A DNA stretch of 64,000 nt from Ecdyonurus torrentis (taxonomy: Eukaryota > Arthropoda > Insecta > Ephemeroptera > Heptageniidae), in NCBI GenBank assembly GCA_949318235.1, contig OX439131.1, forward strand, positions 44,737,726-44,801,725, in the 5' to 3' direction. Made by a program: the position numbers and the translations under genes. The first letter of the stretch is position 1; every line of letters starts with the position of its first letter. Of this stretch, positions 1 to 34,454 are shown in pieces. Under the pieces are notes generated by a model. It searched no databases. It was not told where the DNA came from and worked only from the letters and a program-made list of their open reading frames with translations.

Positions 1-227
1 TAAATATTTGGTTATGTTTGCTTGTGTTTGACACAACTAAAAAAATAAGAAAAATAAGAAAATATTTATTTCCCAAGGCAGTATATTATAACAATGGAGT
101 GTTTGCATGGAAAAGTGCAGAAGCACTTCGACGCCATATACTTAAATATACTTAATTAATTGATTAAAATATAATACTAAAGTTTTATAGGCAATAATTA
201 TACTATTTGTTATCATTCAAAATTAAG

Positions 228-287
228 AAAAATAAACCATCGTGGTTAGGTTGATGATATAAAAGATAGGGATAGGGGAAACCAGCG
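228..287 (-). repeat. fragment of the AACCATCG-hairpin repeat family
   Basis: The stretch contains AACCATCGTGGTTAGGT and then, after a spacer, GATAGGGGAAACCAG. The reverse complement of 57314-57385 carries the same two blocks in the same order and at similar spacing (AACCATCG..TGGTTAGGT, then GATAGAAGAAACCAG). It is therefore probably a truncated copy of the foldback family seen in PCM1 introns. The boundaries are approximate. Confidence 0.5.
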
Positions 288-400
288 CTGATCTAACACA
301 TAGTAGAGAGTCATAGGCTTATTTATATTTTATGTTCTCATAATCTCAATGAAATAATGCTGTAAATCAACTATTCTCAAATGTAATTATCGTGAATATA

Positions 401-542
401 CAGTAAACTCTCGATTTTGTGAAGTGCTCAGTTGGGTCCGCAGCAGACTTCAATATAAGCATTTGGCAATGTCAAAGCTCAAAGCTCTCGATTTTGTGAA
501 ATTCTGGGACCCTTGCGATTTCAGACAATCGAGAGTATACTG
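401..542. mobile_element. short Tigger/pogo-like MITE
   Basis: The terminal inverted repeats are CAGTAAACTCTCGATT on the left and AATCGAGAGTATACTG on the right, with about 110 bp between them. The CAGT...CTCGATT end resembles Tigger/pogo (Tc1/mariner superfamily) termini. The core contains a second copy of CTCTCGATTTTGTGAA. No transposase is present, so it would be non-autonomous. A clean TA duplication is not visible on the right side. Confidence 0.55.
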
Positions 543-2483
543 CATATTGAAATGTACTTAACGTCGCGTAATATAAAGACAATTATTATTATTTATTTAC
601 GAAGTATTTTATAAACAAATATTTACTTATGTAATATAAATTAAATGACATATTATGCAGTTGAAAATGTTAAAATAGATACTCATATACATATTATAAA
701 ATAATAATTTTTACGAAACACTTTGTTACTATGAACGGCATTTACAATAAGATTATACTAAACTTACAATAAAATTAGTTTAGGCATGGCAGAGACCCAA
801 TTGTTGACACTTTGAAAAATATTAAGTTGCAGAGCATTTTTTATACCAACATTGAGTCCAATCCTGCACCCTGAGTATCCAAATTTTCACATTTCATGTC
901 TCTATTTTTATTGGTTGAAGACAAAATAATTTTTTATGTTTTAACTTACACATCTGCCAACAATTGGTACTTGACAACAACTGGGTTTCAACGTCTCAAC
1001 CATAGTAATTTTTAGGTTATATCACGACCAAAGCAGTCGCAAGAGTAGAAATGTAAATCTTATAAAAATGATAACTCTAGGTCTAGGTGAAGTAGCAATC
1101 CAGGTAGCAGGTAATGCATCAGACATTTGTCAGAAGTTGGTATAAATCCCCCCCTCCCCCCAAAAAAAATCTAATACTGACCACAGATAGGTTCTATCTT
1201 GTTGTAAAAATAGGTTCGTACAATACTCTGTACGCCGACGAGAAGAAATAAAAATGCAGAAATATTTTAGTTGAATTTTATTACAACTATGACTTATGTA
1301 CATTATTTATTTATTGTGTCAAATAGATATTCGGAATACTGACAGTCACGGTTTTTTGAGTCCATATCGTTATAAATTTACTTTCACATTTTTTGCGCCT
1401 TCAATTTCATATTATTTGATACTTGAACCATCTCGACGTTGCCAATTAAACGTTATAAAGAATTCTAATATTTTTTTTTCTCCTGGAAATTACTACTTAA
1501 AATTATAAAATTATAAACCAATATTAGGAGGCAACAAGGGCCCTATATATATAAAAATTTAACAGCCAACATTGAAGTATATAATGTAAAAAGAACAGAT
1601 TATATATAGACATTCAATGTTATATCAACTTTTTTTTTTTGGGTTATTATTGTTTTTTTTTGTTTTTTTTTTTGTTACCAAAAGTACTCGCTATTTATAT
1701 CTTTTGTTATTATACCCACCCACTAGGTGGCTTGTACATACCAACACTCAAATATTGCTCTTTAATTTTTCTCTATACGTTACACTTTTAAATTTAACAA
1801 TAAAACACATTAAAATACAAGATTTTTGCAAAATAAATCAAAACAATGAATAAAATATTTTAGAGTTGTGTGTTATATAATATCATTAAAAATGGACATT
1901 TTTAATATCATTTATTGAAATTTAATATAAGATTTGCATTACTGGTGAATATTATAATTTAAACAAAAAAGCTTTTATAATTGTAATTATATTATTCTGA
2001 AGTATTAAAAATACTGTGTAATACAACATTATAACGCATGCATTTTTTTTTTTTTAATATAATTTGACTTAAGTAATGACATTTACAATAGTTTGATATT
2101 TTTAACAGCTAATAGCTTTTTTTTATTTATTTGAATAAATTAATTGAGTTAAAATATATAGAAATTTACATATAACAATTATAAATAAAAAAGTATAGGA
2201 GGCACAACTGTGGTTATACTATAATATATTAATATATATATATATTTTTTGACGACTAAATTACATTATTATTATACACAATATATATTGGGCTGCCAAT
2301 ATTTTTATTATTATTAATTATATAGGCGCAGTTTATAATATATATATGTTACATTAGGTATTGTCGACTACGTATACATATATATTTATATGTACATATG
2401 TACGTAGTTAGGAATTGTATAGCGTGTGCTAGCAGTGCCTAGCTGACTAGACTAATGAGTGTTTTGTTTTTCTTTGTTTTATT

Positions 2484-25753
<23,270 letters not shown>

Positions 25754-27489
25754 CCCGGGGCCGCCGCCCGTCACCTGTGCTGTACTTGTGAGCTTTCATC
25801 ACAACACACACCATTCTCTATCGCCAGCGGCATCGTAAGGTCTAACTTGACAGCATCTAAACAAACATCAAACACTTCTTTAAATCTTCACTCTCGCTCT
25901 CTCAGTTTTTTACAGGCGAAATAACACGACATATAAAAGACCTTTTTGTAACAAAATCAATAAAGTTGAAGCGCATCTCGAGAACCGTCGGGTGAAATCG
26001 TAGCCTCTCGGAAACTGTATGTCGAGAGGAATATAGGTTGATAATGTACGTACGTGAACTACATTTCCACCAATTCAAAAATAATGATTTAAATTTTACT
26101 GTCATGGTTAAAAATAAATAATTGTTATTTCTTTTGTATATAATTATTCTTTGATATTAACCTGAAGTACAAACCGCACCAAAAACTACCATAATAATAT
26201 ATTCTTATAACGATTGACCTCTACTAAAATATTCTACCTCCAAATTGGGTCACCATCGCAAACGCAAAACTGCCTGTAAAGCTGGCCACCTTTTGTGCAT
26301 TTGTGTATCGCAGGACAGTATACCCATCAGGATGCTTAAAAATAATGCATAAATTGGCGTAATGACATTTGTATTGAGCAATTTAATGAATGACCTATTA
26401 AAATATTATGTATAAATATTTTATACAACTTGGTTATAAATTATACACATTTATAATTATTAAAAACAACATCTATAGCTTTTTTTACGAGTATTCAGTT
26501 ATACACCAAGAGATTGGGAGCGTTTTTGCTACGCAAAATTTAGAGAGATATTCACTACGAAAATTTTTTTACAATTCGAAATCAGGCTACAGTTTTCCAT
26601 GCACTATAAATAAATCTTATCAAAACATATTATATTTTTATCTCAAAATAATGATAATATATATAACAGCAAAATAATGAAATTTAAATTTTTTTTTTTT
26701 TAGTTTTACTCACATTAAGGGTGTGAACTTGCGAACGTGTGAGAACGTATTGTGGCTCCTCAAATCTTTGCAAGCAGTAGCAATAGCAGCAGCAGTAGCA
26801 GCAGTAGCAGGGTGACCCACCCCCAGTTTGCTGCTAGCTCACTTGCTAATCAATCGCAACTGGGTCTTGTGGCTTTGCGCATGCGGTCTAACTATTATTC
26901 CATATATACGTAATGTACTGTGTACGTACGTACGTACGTATACTCTAAAGTAGCGAGTTGCGCATTCAAACACCTCTCTTTATAGCTCAATATAGATATA
27001 AATATTATGGATGTTTGACGCTTATATGATCATTTAGATAATATATCAAAGCAAACTCGTAATTGCACAAGACTTTTATCTGAATGGAGGAATAACATTT
27101 GAATAGAAAATATTTACTTAATTGTTATATAATTGCTTTGGAAACAAAATCGACTGAACGAGATTTCATAAGTCGTTGTAGTTGAAATAATTCATGTTTT
27201 TGTACATGTAAAATACTTTTAAAACGTAAAAGAGGTTAATTGGTTCAAAAGATATACGAATACTCGTATCAAATAACCAAGTGTAATAAAAGTAAACGAT
27301 ATACATCCGTAATAATAGCATTTTTCATATATGAAAACGTGTACGATAAATGGATAAACCTTGTATCCTTTTTTTTGCTACACATATTTCCACTTTCATT
27401 TCCTGATCGTGAAATGATTTTAGGAAGATTTCATCATAAAACAGCGTGAAATAAAAGTAAAAAAAAAAAATCCATAATATTCTTGTCAG

Positions 27490-27529
<40 letters not shown>

Positions 27530-28418
27530 ACGTCATTGTGACGTACGTGTATTTGAGAGTAAAACTTCTACATATTGATTGTTAAGTTAAGCCTGTCAAA
27601 ATGCTCTCATTTTACTGTAATTTTATGGTTCACGTTGATTTTACACGTAAGTGCTGATGCCCTGATACCCACAATTAAGTTCAAAATATAAACATAAAGT
27701 GCTCTTACTCTACTCGCAATTTCTCAGAACTTATTGCTGAGGATATTAAATTATAATGTCAATATTTTCACGAAACTCAAACTTATCAAGATATAAGAGG
27801 AAACATTAATTTTCGAATGGAGAAGCGAAAATTGAATAGAGAGAGTCAGGTAAATGTTTTAATAAGGAAGAATCAATATACGATAGAGAAAAACCTCTTC
27901 AAACACAAATTTAATTAAACTGCCGAAAGAAAATATCAAACTTTATACCAACAATTTTCATCATTTAATTAAATATCTTATTTTGTCAAAAATTATTTGT
28001 CAAGAACGTTTAATGATAAAGAGATAATTTGGTAAAATTGAATTTACTATAATTTTATTACGTTTGTAATATGATATAATATTTTAGTAACATTATAACA
28101 GCTCTATCCTATAGTTTTCTATATTTTAAGAAATAAGAAATTTTATTGACCGAGGCAGTTCATAGTAACATATTAATTGTTACAACAAAAGCGTTGGTCT
28201 AGTCATGTTTTACAAGAGAAAAAAATACATAATCAATTAATTAAAATTATAATCAATAGTCCTATCCTATCATAACAATTAACATATTTTATATAAGTTG
28301 CTAAAAATTTAGACATTTGTTCCGATTTTGAGTGAGTGGTATCACCAATTTCATCAATTTTTGAATTAGGATCAAAATATTAAACATGCATAATCGCTTG
28401 CGTCGTCTTCAGTAATGA

Positions 28419-28890
28419 GGAAGTCTACACGAACTTAACCCCTAGGTTTGAATACGTCATTTGAAAGAGAAAAAGTAGTAGATAAACTTAGCATAGGCAA
28501 TTACCTGGAAATATGACGTTTTATTTAATATAAGAAGAAATAAAAAATTTCAATTCCCAACCCTTTGCCGACTATGACGTCATTTATTTACATCCGATTT
28601 TCAATTGTCTTCTGGATTTCATGCAACTGCTACAAATTAAAAAAAAAAATAACTGCCAACGGCCGCCTTTCAACAATGGGATCGTTTGAAATCCAGAAGA
28701 CAATTGAAAATCAGATGTAAACAAATGATGTCATAGTCGGCAAAGGGTTGGAAATTGAAATTTTTTATTTCTTCTTATATTAAATAAAACATCATTTTTG
28801 CAGGTAATTGCCTATGCCAAGTTTATCTACTACTTTTTCTCTTTCAAATGATGTATTCAAACCTAGGGGTTAACTTTGTGTAGACTTCCT
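28419..28890. mobile_element. 470-bp foldback element
   Basis: Long inverted arms (about 190 bp each, above 90% identical by eye) run from GGAAGTCTACAC at the left to GTGTAGACTTCC at the right. They include TAGGCAATTACCTG and its complement, and CCAACCCTTTGCCGACTATG and its complement. The loop is about 90 bp (GCAACTGCTACAAATT to ATGGGATCG). There is no open frame. Target duplications were not resolved. Confidence 0.85.
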
Positions 28891-29261
28891 TATTTTTAAA
28901 AAGAAGAAATAGATGTATTCCATCCACCAATTTCTCCAAAATTTGATGTCATCAAAGTTATTCGCATCGTTTTAAAGCTTATATCGTGTCAGCTTCTACT
29001 TCTAGTAATAAATTTTTTAGATTAGGTCACCATTAAGTTAAGAATTTTTTTATAAACGTTGTGCCTTAGGAGACTAAAAATTAAAACTCGTGTAAATTAA
29101 AAATTTACACTTCATAATTTTTACATATTTGAGTTTCTCTTGATTCAATGCATGCCCTATCAGGTCCAGTTAAAGATAAAAATTTGATCAATTGATTGAC
29201 TTCCCCATAAAACCATGGAATTAAAAATATTTCAATGGTTTGGTCACATAATGCATAATAA

Positions 29262-29384
29262 TAATAATAAAGATTTTATTGAGCAAATTATTACAATACA
29301 ACATTGCACATAGTCAAGCTGCTCAACAGGAGATCAAAAAAGGCAAAGCCCATACAAAATTTGATATCCAAATATACGAAAGGC
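29262..29384 (-). repeat. LINE-like 3' tail, interrupted by a MITE
   Basis: Read on the minus strand, the region runs GTATTGTAATAATTTGCTCA, then AATAAAATCTTTATTATTAT with TTA repeats. This is the usual look of a non-LTR retrotransposon 3' end with a polyadenylation-like signal and short tandem tail. The foldback at 29385-29692 sits directly beside it, possibly inserted into it. No protein-coding part of the LINE is present. Confidence 0.45.
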
Positions 29385-29692
29385 GTAGAACACCTTGAAC
29401 AAAAAAATTGTGTAATATCCTAACAAACCTGAAAATCAACGTTGATTTGGCCGGAGTCATTGATTTCTAATTGATTTTCCATTCACAAAATGCCGCTGCC
29501 GGTCACTGACGTCACAGCTCGCCCGGTTTACTTGCGCGTGGACGCGTGGACCAGGCAAGCTGTGACGTCAGTGACCTGCAGCGGCATTTTGTGATTGGAA
29601 AATAAATTAGAAATCAATGACTCCGGCCAAATCAACGTTGATTTTCAGGTTTGTTAGGATATTACGCAAATTTTTTGTTCAAGGTGTTCTAC
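29385..29692. mobile_element. 308-bp foldback element, full-length copy
   Basis: The arms are about 135 bp. The left begins GTAGAACACCTTGAAC and the right ends GTTCAAGGTGTTCTAC. Both contain AAATCAACGTTGATTTGGCC (or its complement), AGAAATCAATGACTCCGG and GTCACTGACGTCACAGCT-like sequence. The GC-rich loop is about 40 bp (CGCCCGGTTTACTTGCGCG and following). GGC flanks both ends and could be a 3-bp target duplication. A deleted copy is at 22924-22978. Confidence 0.85.
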
Positions 29693-30075
29693 GGCTGAAG
29701 TAAAAGATTATGATAGACATAAAAACAAAGATAAATAAGTATATAATATACGAAAAAAAAAAGTAGTACATTTACAACTAAATATACTAGTTTTGAACTT
29801 ACGTTGTGCAATATAAATTTGATTGCTTGTAATTAAAATAAATAATTAAATGTTTATGCAATCAGATTTATTGTTTATTGCACATTAAAAATATTGCTCC
29901 ATATTTGCTCCATATAAATGCTTTATAGCATTCTTATGTTAGATTTTATTTTCCCCCTATTTTGTAACAACTCTGATTGCATGTAAGTTTATTGTTTTTA
30001 TTCAAGTGATGTATCATTTATTGTACATAATAAAAATATTACACTGCATTATGAGGTAGACCATATTGCATTATT

Positions 30076-30338
30076 CTAAAAGAGGAAAACATCGCTTAAA
30101 TTGGCTGATGACCTGTGCACTTGTAATTTTTAAGTTTATATCATTCAGTATTTTTAATTATTTTTTGAAAATTGCGAAATGTCGTCACGGTCGGTAATTT
30201 ATGCATAAGTGTGCACGCAAAAGGTATACCGTGGTGTGACGTTACATCATAATTTTAAAAAATTAACCAATACTTCATATCAACTAAAAAATTACAAAAT
30301 CACACATCGATTGATTCAGGACAATGTCAGTCTCTTAG
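30076..30338. mobile_element. 263-bp relative of the 25061 MITE
   Basis: The left end is CTAAAAGAGGAAAACATCG and the right end is GACAATGTCAGTCTCTTAG, preceded by ATCGATTGATTCAG. It contains AATGTCGTCACGGTCGGTAA and GTGTGACGTTACATCA, which echo 19380-19445. It is longer and less symmetric than 25061-25213. Confidence 0.6.
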
Positions 30339-31229
30339 ATTATGCAATAAAATAACCCCCAAACCCAAAAATTACTTGGTTTTTACTTTTTACACATTGC
30401 CTTGATTAGTAAATTAATATTAATTTCATATAATGATTTTACTTTTACTTCCTATACTGTTGATTTTTTTTATTGTGAATGAGGCCCTACGCACGTCAAA
30501 TTCAGTAGCATCACATTTTAGTTTATTTTTTATTTTTTACAATTTTAGCCTGTATGTATTATCGTTTTACATTTATTCCATACCATTGTAATTTTTTCAG
30601 TTTTAACTAATTTTAAGTTCATATATTATATTATTGTTGTAAAAAAAAGGATGCGCTAACTTTTTTTTATTATTTTTTTTATTTTATTTTTTTAATTTTT
30701 TCTAACTTGTTTGTTTACACAGAACGTAAGCAATAGTTTCATGTGGCAATGAATTTGATTGTATTAAAATTTAATGGTTTTTATTGGCAGATTGCATGCA
30801 ATCACAGTTATTGCATTGCAAGAAGGAAAATTACTGCTCGGGTATATAGAGCTAGAAGCTAGAAGTACGATTTGTTGTGTACCACAAATATATTAGTTGT
30901 TGAAATTTTCTGCTCCGAAATCAATAACGTCTTTAAGCTTCAAGCCATGTTTTTTAATTTATTAAAATGTTTATTTTGAAGTTGAATTTTAAAAAGTGCA
31001 TTTTTAGTGATGAGTTTGACGATCATTTCTCAGTGTCTCTATATTTTGTTTGTACATGTTTACCTATTTGACATATGCATAAACTAAAACTGAATGCAAT
31101 AAACTGTTATTTCTTACAGTACAACAAATTTATATTAATATTATTGTCATGAATGTATTTTATTCTATTATTACTTTTTTCTGTGCAGTGGACTTGTTCT
31201 ATATACTCTGTATTGACATGGAACGTAAT

Positions 31230-31315
31230 AAAACCTTATATCTTATTGTTTTGTATACTGATTGTGATTGATGTAGAAGAAAGAAAGAAATAAACAATTT
31301 TGAATTTGAATTTGC
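31230..31315 (+). repeat. retroposed 3' end with (TTGAAT)n tail
   Basis: AAGAAATAAACAATTTTGAA leads into GAATTTGAATTTG, a short tandem tail typical of CR1/L2-type retrotransposon 3' termini. The sequence upstream is AT-rich and shows no reverse-transcriptase frame. A similar-looking ending (TCAATAAAAACCATG then TATTATTATTATT) occurs near 31958-31990. Confidence 0.35.
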
Positions 31316-31577
31316 TGATGAAAATCAAACAAATTACTTTTAATCTTGTGGTTGTAATATAATTACGAGATCCTGCGTGTAATACACCGTGTATTCTATT
31401 TCACGATATCCGAGATATCTATTAATTTATATTATTTATGTATTTGACTGCAGAACGATTAAATAATATATGAACTGTTTCAATAATGCCAATTATTGCA
31501 AATTAGAGCAAATTTTAAGCACTGTAGGCTGTAGTGGTGTATACTTTTATTTTTTATTTTGTCAGAGTTTGATCATG

Positions 31578-31774
<197 letters not shown>

Positions 31775-32160
31775 GGCTGACAGGCAAGAATGTAGCTCAT
31801 ATATTATGCGTAATTATTGTGATTTTACGGAAAAAATTAGGAATTAAATAATTTGAAATGAAATATTTAGAATTTTTGTAATGCATTTTACAATAGTTTT
31901 ATGGGGCAGTGCATTTATCAGCTTTGTTGCACCAGTTCGGAGATACTTTTGAGGCCTCTCAATAAAAACCATGTATTATTATTATTCATTATAATTTATA
32001 AATATAATGTTTTATTACATGTTTTATTGTTTAAAAACCCCACATTTTTTATTCAACAAATTGACTAAATCCATTAGTACATTTCACTCTAACGCACCAT
32101 ATCTATATCTACGTGCTTGAGTATGGAGATTAATATAGATCTAATAATTACGATATATAA

Positions 32161-32203
<43 letters not shown>

Positions 32204-32809
32204 TGCTTATCATTTTTGAATAACTTCTTAGGGGTTTTCATTTCCTTCTATATCAAAATTTGTATAATAATAAATGTTAAGAAAAAAAATGATGATGCCT
32301 GATGCCTCTATTAATAGATACTGAACAATGTAGATATCTGCTTAACCATGATGTCAAAACGTGCAATGTAAATGAGGCGCATTTTATTGATCGAATTAAG
32401 AACTGTTTATTGATTAAAAAGAATGAGACGTTAAATTAAAACGTACGAGAAATCTTTTTCTTGATAAAACACACAATTAAATTATATCGCCGTTGTTTTC
32501 TTTCTCTTTTATAAAATCTTCAAATTTGATTATAAAAGATTGAATTATTTAATTATTTTTATAAGTTCTATAGTGCGTTAAAATTGTTTCATACGCATAG
32601 GTACATAATTAATATTTGTATATAATATTAACACTATAGCAAAAACTAGTTCTATAGAGATTCTAGTGAATAGTACCATATATGGTAAACTATAGTATAA
32701 ATATATATTTATATTTATACTATGATAATACGCACAGAATATTTAAAGTCTGGGTATACCCAAAATCCATTAATCATTCATAACAATCATTCATAAAAAG
32801 TAAAATCCG

Positions 32810-32813
<4 letters not shown>

Positions 32814-32861
<48 letters not shown>
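32814..32861. repeat. (TA)n microsatellite
   Basis: A (TA)n run of about 48 bp. A second, shorter run lies at 32160-32200. Confidence 0.9.
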
Positions 32862-32863
<2 letters not shown>

Positions 32864-33469
32864 CGAGAAAAATTAAAACATTATATTATTTAATCGTATT
32901 TAATTTGTATAAAATAATAATTTAATCAAATCTTATTAAAATTTATATATATATTATGATTTAAAAATCATTATACAAATTAAGCAATTCTGTAATGATG
33001 TTGTGAAAGCTCTGATTGTGTGATTATATAATATATTGTGCTTTTCCAGCATGAGGAAGAGAGTGTGAATGATAAGACAACCACAATAAGCGAGCAGGGG
33101 AAAAGTATAGCGGAACTGACTGATGGTGATAACAGACCTGCTCATTTTGTTTGACACAAGTCTGCACGAAATAATAACGGGTCAACATACACACGATTAC
33201 AATTATATCATAAAATATTATACTATATAACAGTTTGCTTTTTTCTGATGCAACATGACGTGTAATCAACATTAATTAAAATATTTAATAAAATAATATA
33301 AATATTTTATGGTTGAAATATTTATGGTTATATGTAAATAGGCTACTTATAAAACCCAAAACTATAGTAACAAATGACGCAATATCTAATATTTAATAAT
33401 ACATAATTTTAGTATAATTGAAATATAATTAACGCAGGTTGACTTACTTAAGTGTACAGATGTGTGGAT

Positions 33470-33665
33470 CACGCGAAAACTCCCAGTCTCAGCACTCACA
33501 CATAAAATAAGATCCCTCGCTTCGGCTTTGGTTTTGCTTCGCTCGCTCGTAGCGACAAACAGATCAATCGACTTGGGGCGCTGCTTGTCTGTGTCGCGCA
33601 CAGTCGTGAACCGAAGCACCTGTTCTACTCAGCTCGCGCGGCCGCTAGAGGGGCGGGGGAGTGAC
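33470..33665. promoter_or_regulatory. CpG-rich promoter-like island
   Basis: Within very AT-rich spacer this 200-bp stretch is CpG-dense. It carries CGCTCGCTCG, CGCGCGGCCGC, a GC box (GGGGCGGGG, 33652-33660) and TGACGTCA (CRE core, 33662-33669), followed by ATTTGCAT. It may be a promoter or first exon for MADD (minus strand, 7.7 kb upstream of its ATG), for the dynein (plus strand, 0.4 kb upstream), or bidirectional. No transcript evidence is available. Confidence 0.5.
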
Positions 33666-33949
33666 GTCAGCCAGCATACCTCATTTGCATGTCATATAAT
33701 GTGCATATTATATCATATTATATATGACATCTAGATAGGGATAACACACATGCTAAAATAACACATACATTTGTGATTAAAATATCATTACAAAATAAAT
33801 TTCTGTGTGCATATATAAATATCCCATTTTATCTATACTTTATAAAAGTATATGCATTTATAATTTATTCATTTTTTTTAAATCTTTATTCGTTCTCTTT
33901 TTATTTATAAATATGTATAATATTCTTATTTTCTCATATTATGCCAGTG

Positions 33950-34034
33950 TGGACGAGTCGGACGAGTTGGCACGAGCTGCGCGATCGTGGGGTGCGAACT
34001 GTTGAACATTTTCGCGCCTCTGTCGTTAGTGCGC
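33950..34034 (+). promoter_or_regulatory. likely dynein core promoter / 5' UTR
   Basis: CpG-rich sequence (GACGAGTCGGACGAG, GCTGCGCGATCG) lies directly before the proposed start codon. The start codon is embedded in GCGCATGCGT (34031-34040), an NRF1-type palindrome. No TATA box is seen close by. This supports transcription beginning here rather than further upstream, but remains an inference. Confidence 0.4.
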
Positions 34035-34454
34035 ATGCGTTTACTACATAAACCAATCAAACGCTTTGTTGATGTTTTAAAAAATCAATTGAGGAAACAA
34101 CTGTCGATTGAATGGTCATGTGTGTTTGTCGGCATTGTATTATTCTTTGAAAATAATGTAAGTTGCTATATGATTCCATTTAATTATTATTCTGTATAGT
34201 TTATACCTATCAAGCTAATAATATTTGTAGTTTTACAGCTAATAATGCCACGATTACAAGAAGAATTAAATGCTTGCGAGCTGCCAATCCTGCAGGATCT
34301 CGTACTTGAGATTGCTGCGGCACTGGATTCTACACAAGCTGAAGAATGGTTGTCAAAATATGATGCAGAATTCAATGCTATTATTAAAGAGACTGATAAG
34401 CATAAAGCGAGATTTGAAGAAGAGGCTAAATGTCCAACAGGATTAGATTTAGAA
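34035..34454 (+). other. dynein exons 1-2 (N-terminus, tentative)
   Basis: Exon 1 is 34035-34157 (ATG in [29 protein letters not shown] and onward) with donor AAT|GTAAGT. Exon 2 is 34239-34454, acceptor TTTTACAG, beginning [20 protein letters not shown]. Both are phase 0, so they join in frame. Translation could instead begin at the Met in exon 2 (34245). Exon 1 contains a hydrophobic stretch ([10 protein letters not shown]) unlike normal dynein tail and is the least certain exon. No exons for the missing upstream tail were recognised. Confidence 0.5.

Larger units (their letters stand above)
1..2483. other. MADD 3' UTR / downstream spacer
   Basis: No coding exon was recognised here. The MADD stop codon lies just to the right, at 2484-2486 on the minus strand, so part of this AT-rich stretch should be its 3' UTR. 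Many TTTATT strings (AATAAA on the minus strand) occur and none can be singled out as the polyadenylation site. Open frames at 1296-1508 and 1617-1853 are low-complexity, AT-driven and resemble nothing known. A small Tigger-like element (401-542) and a repeat fragment (228-287) lie at the left end. Confidence 0.6.

Noticed and set aside
25754..25774. GTG at 25774 as MADD start
   Set aside because: It is not an ATG; the ATG at 25753 is followed by the conserved N-terminus.
26408..27449. Open frames of 89 and 69 codons in the spacer
   Set aside because: AT-biased composition, no splice support, no recognisable similarity.
33462..33734. 90-codon open frame in the CpG island
   Set aside because: It is Arg/Ser-rich with no family resemblance, in a promoter-like stretch; probably chance from high GC.
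33805..34005. 66-codon open frame before the dynein start
   Set aside because: Mostly hydrophobic AT-derived codons; it ends before the proposed exon 1 and joins nothing in phase.
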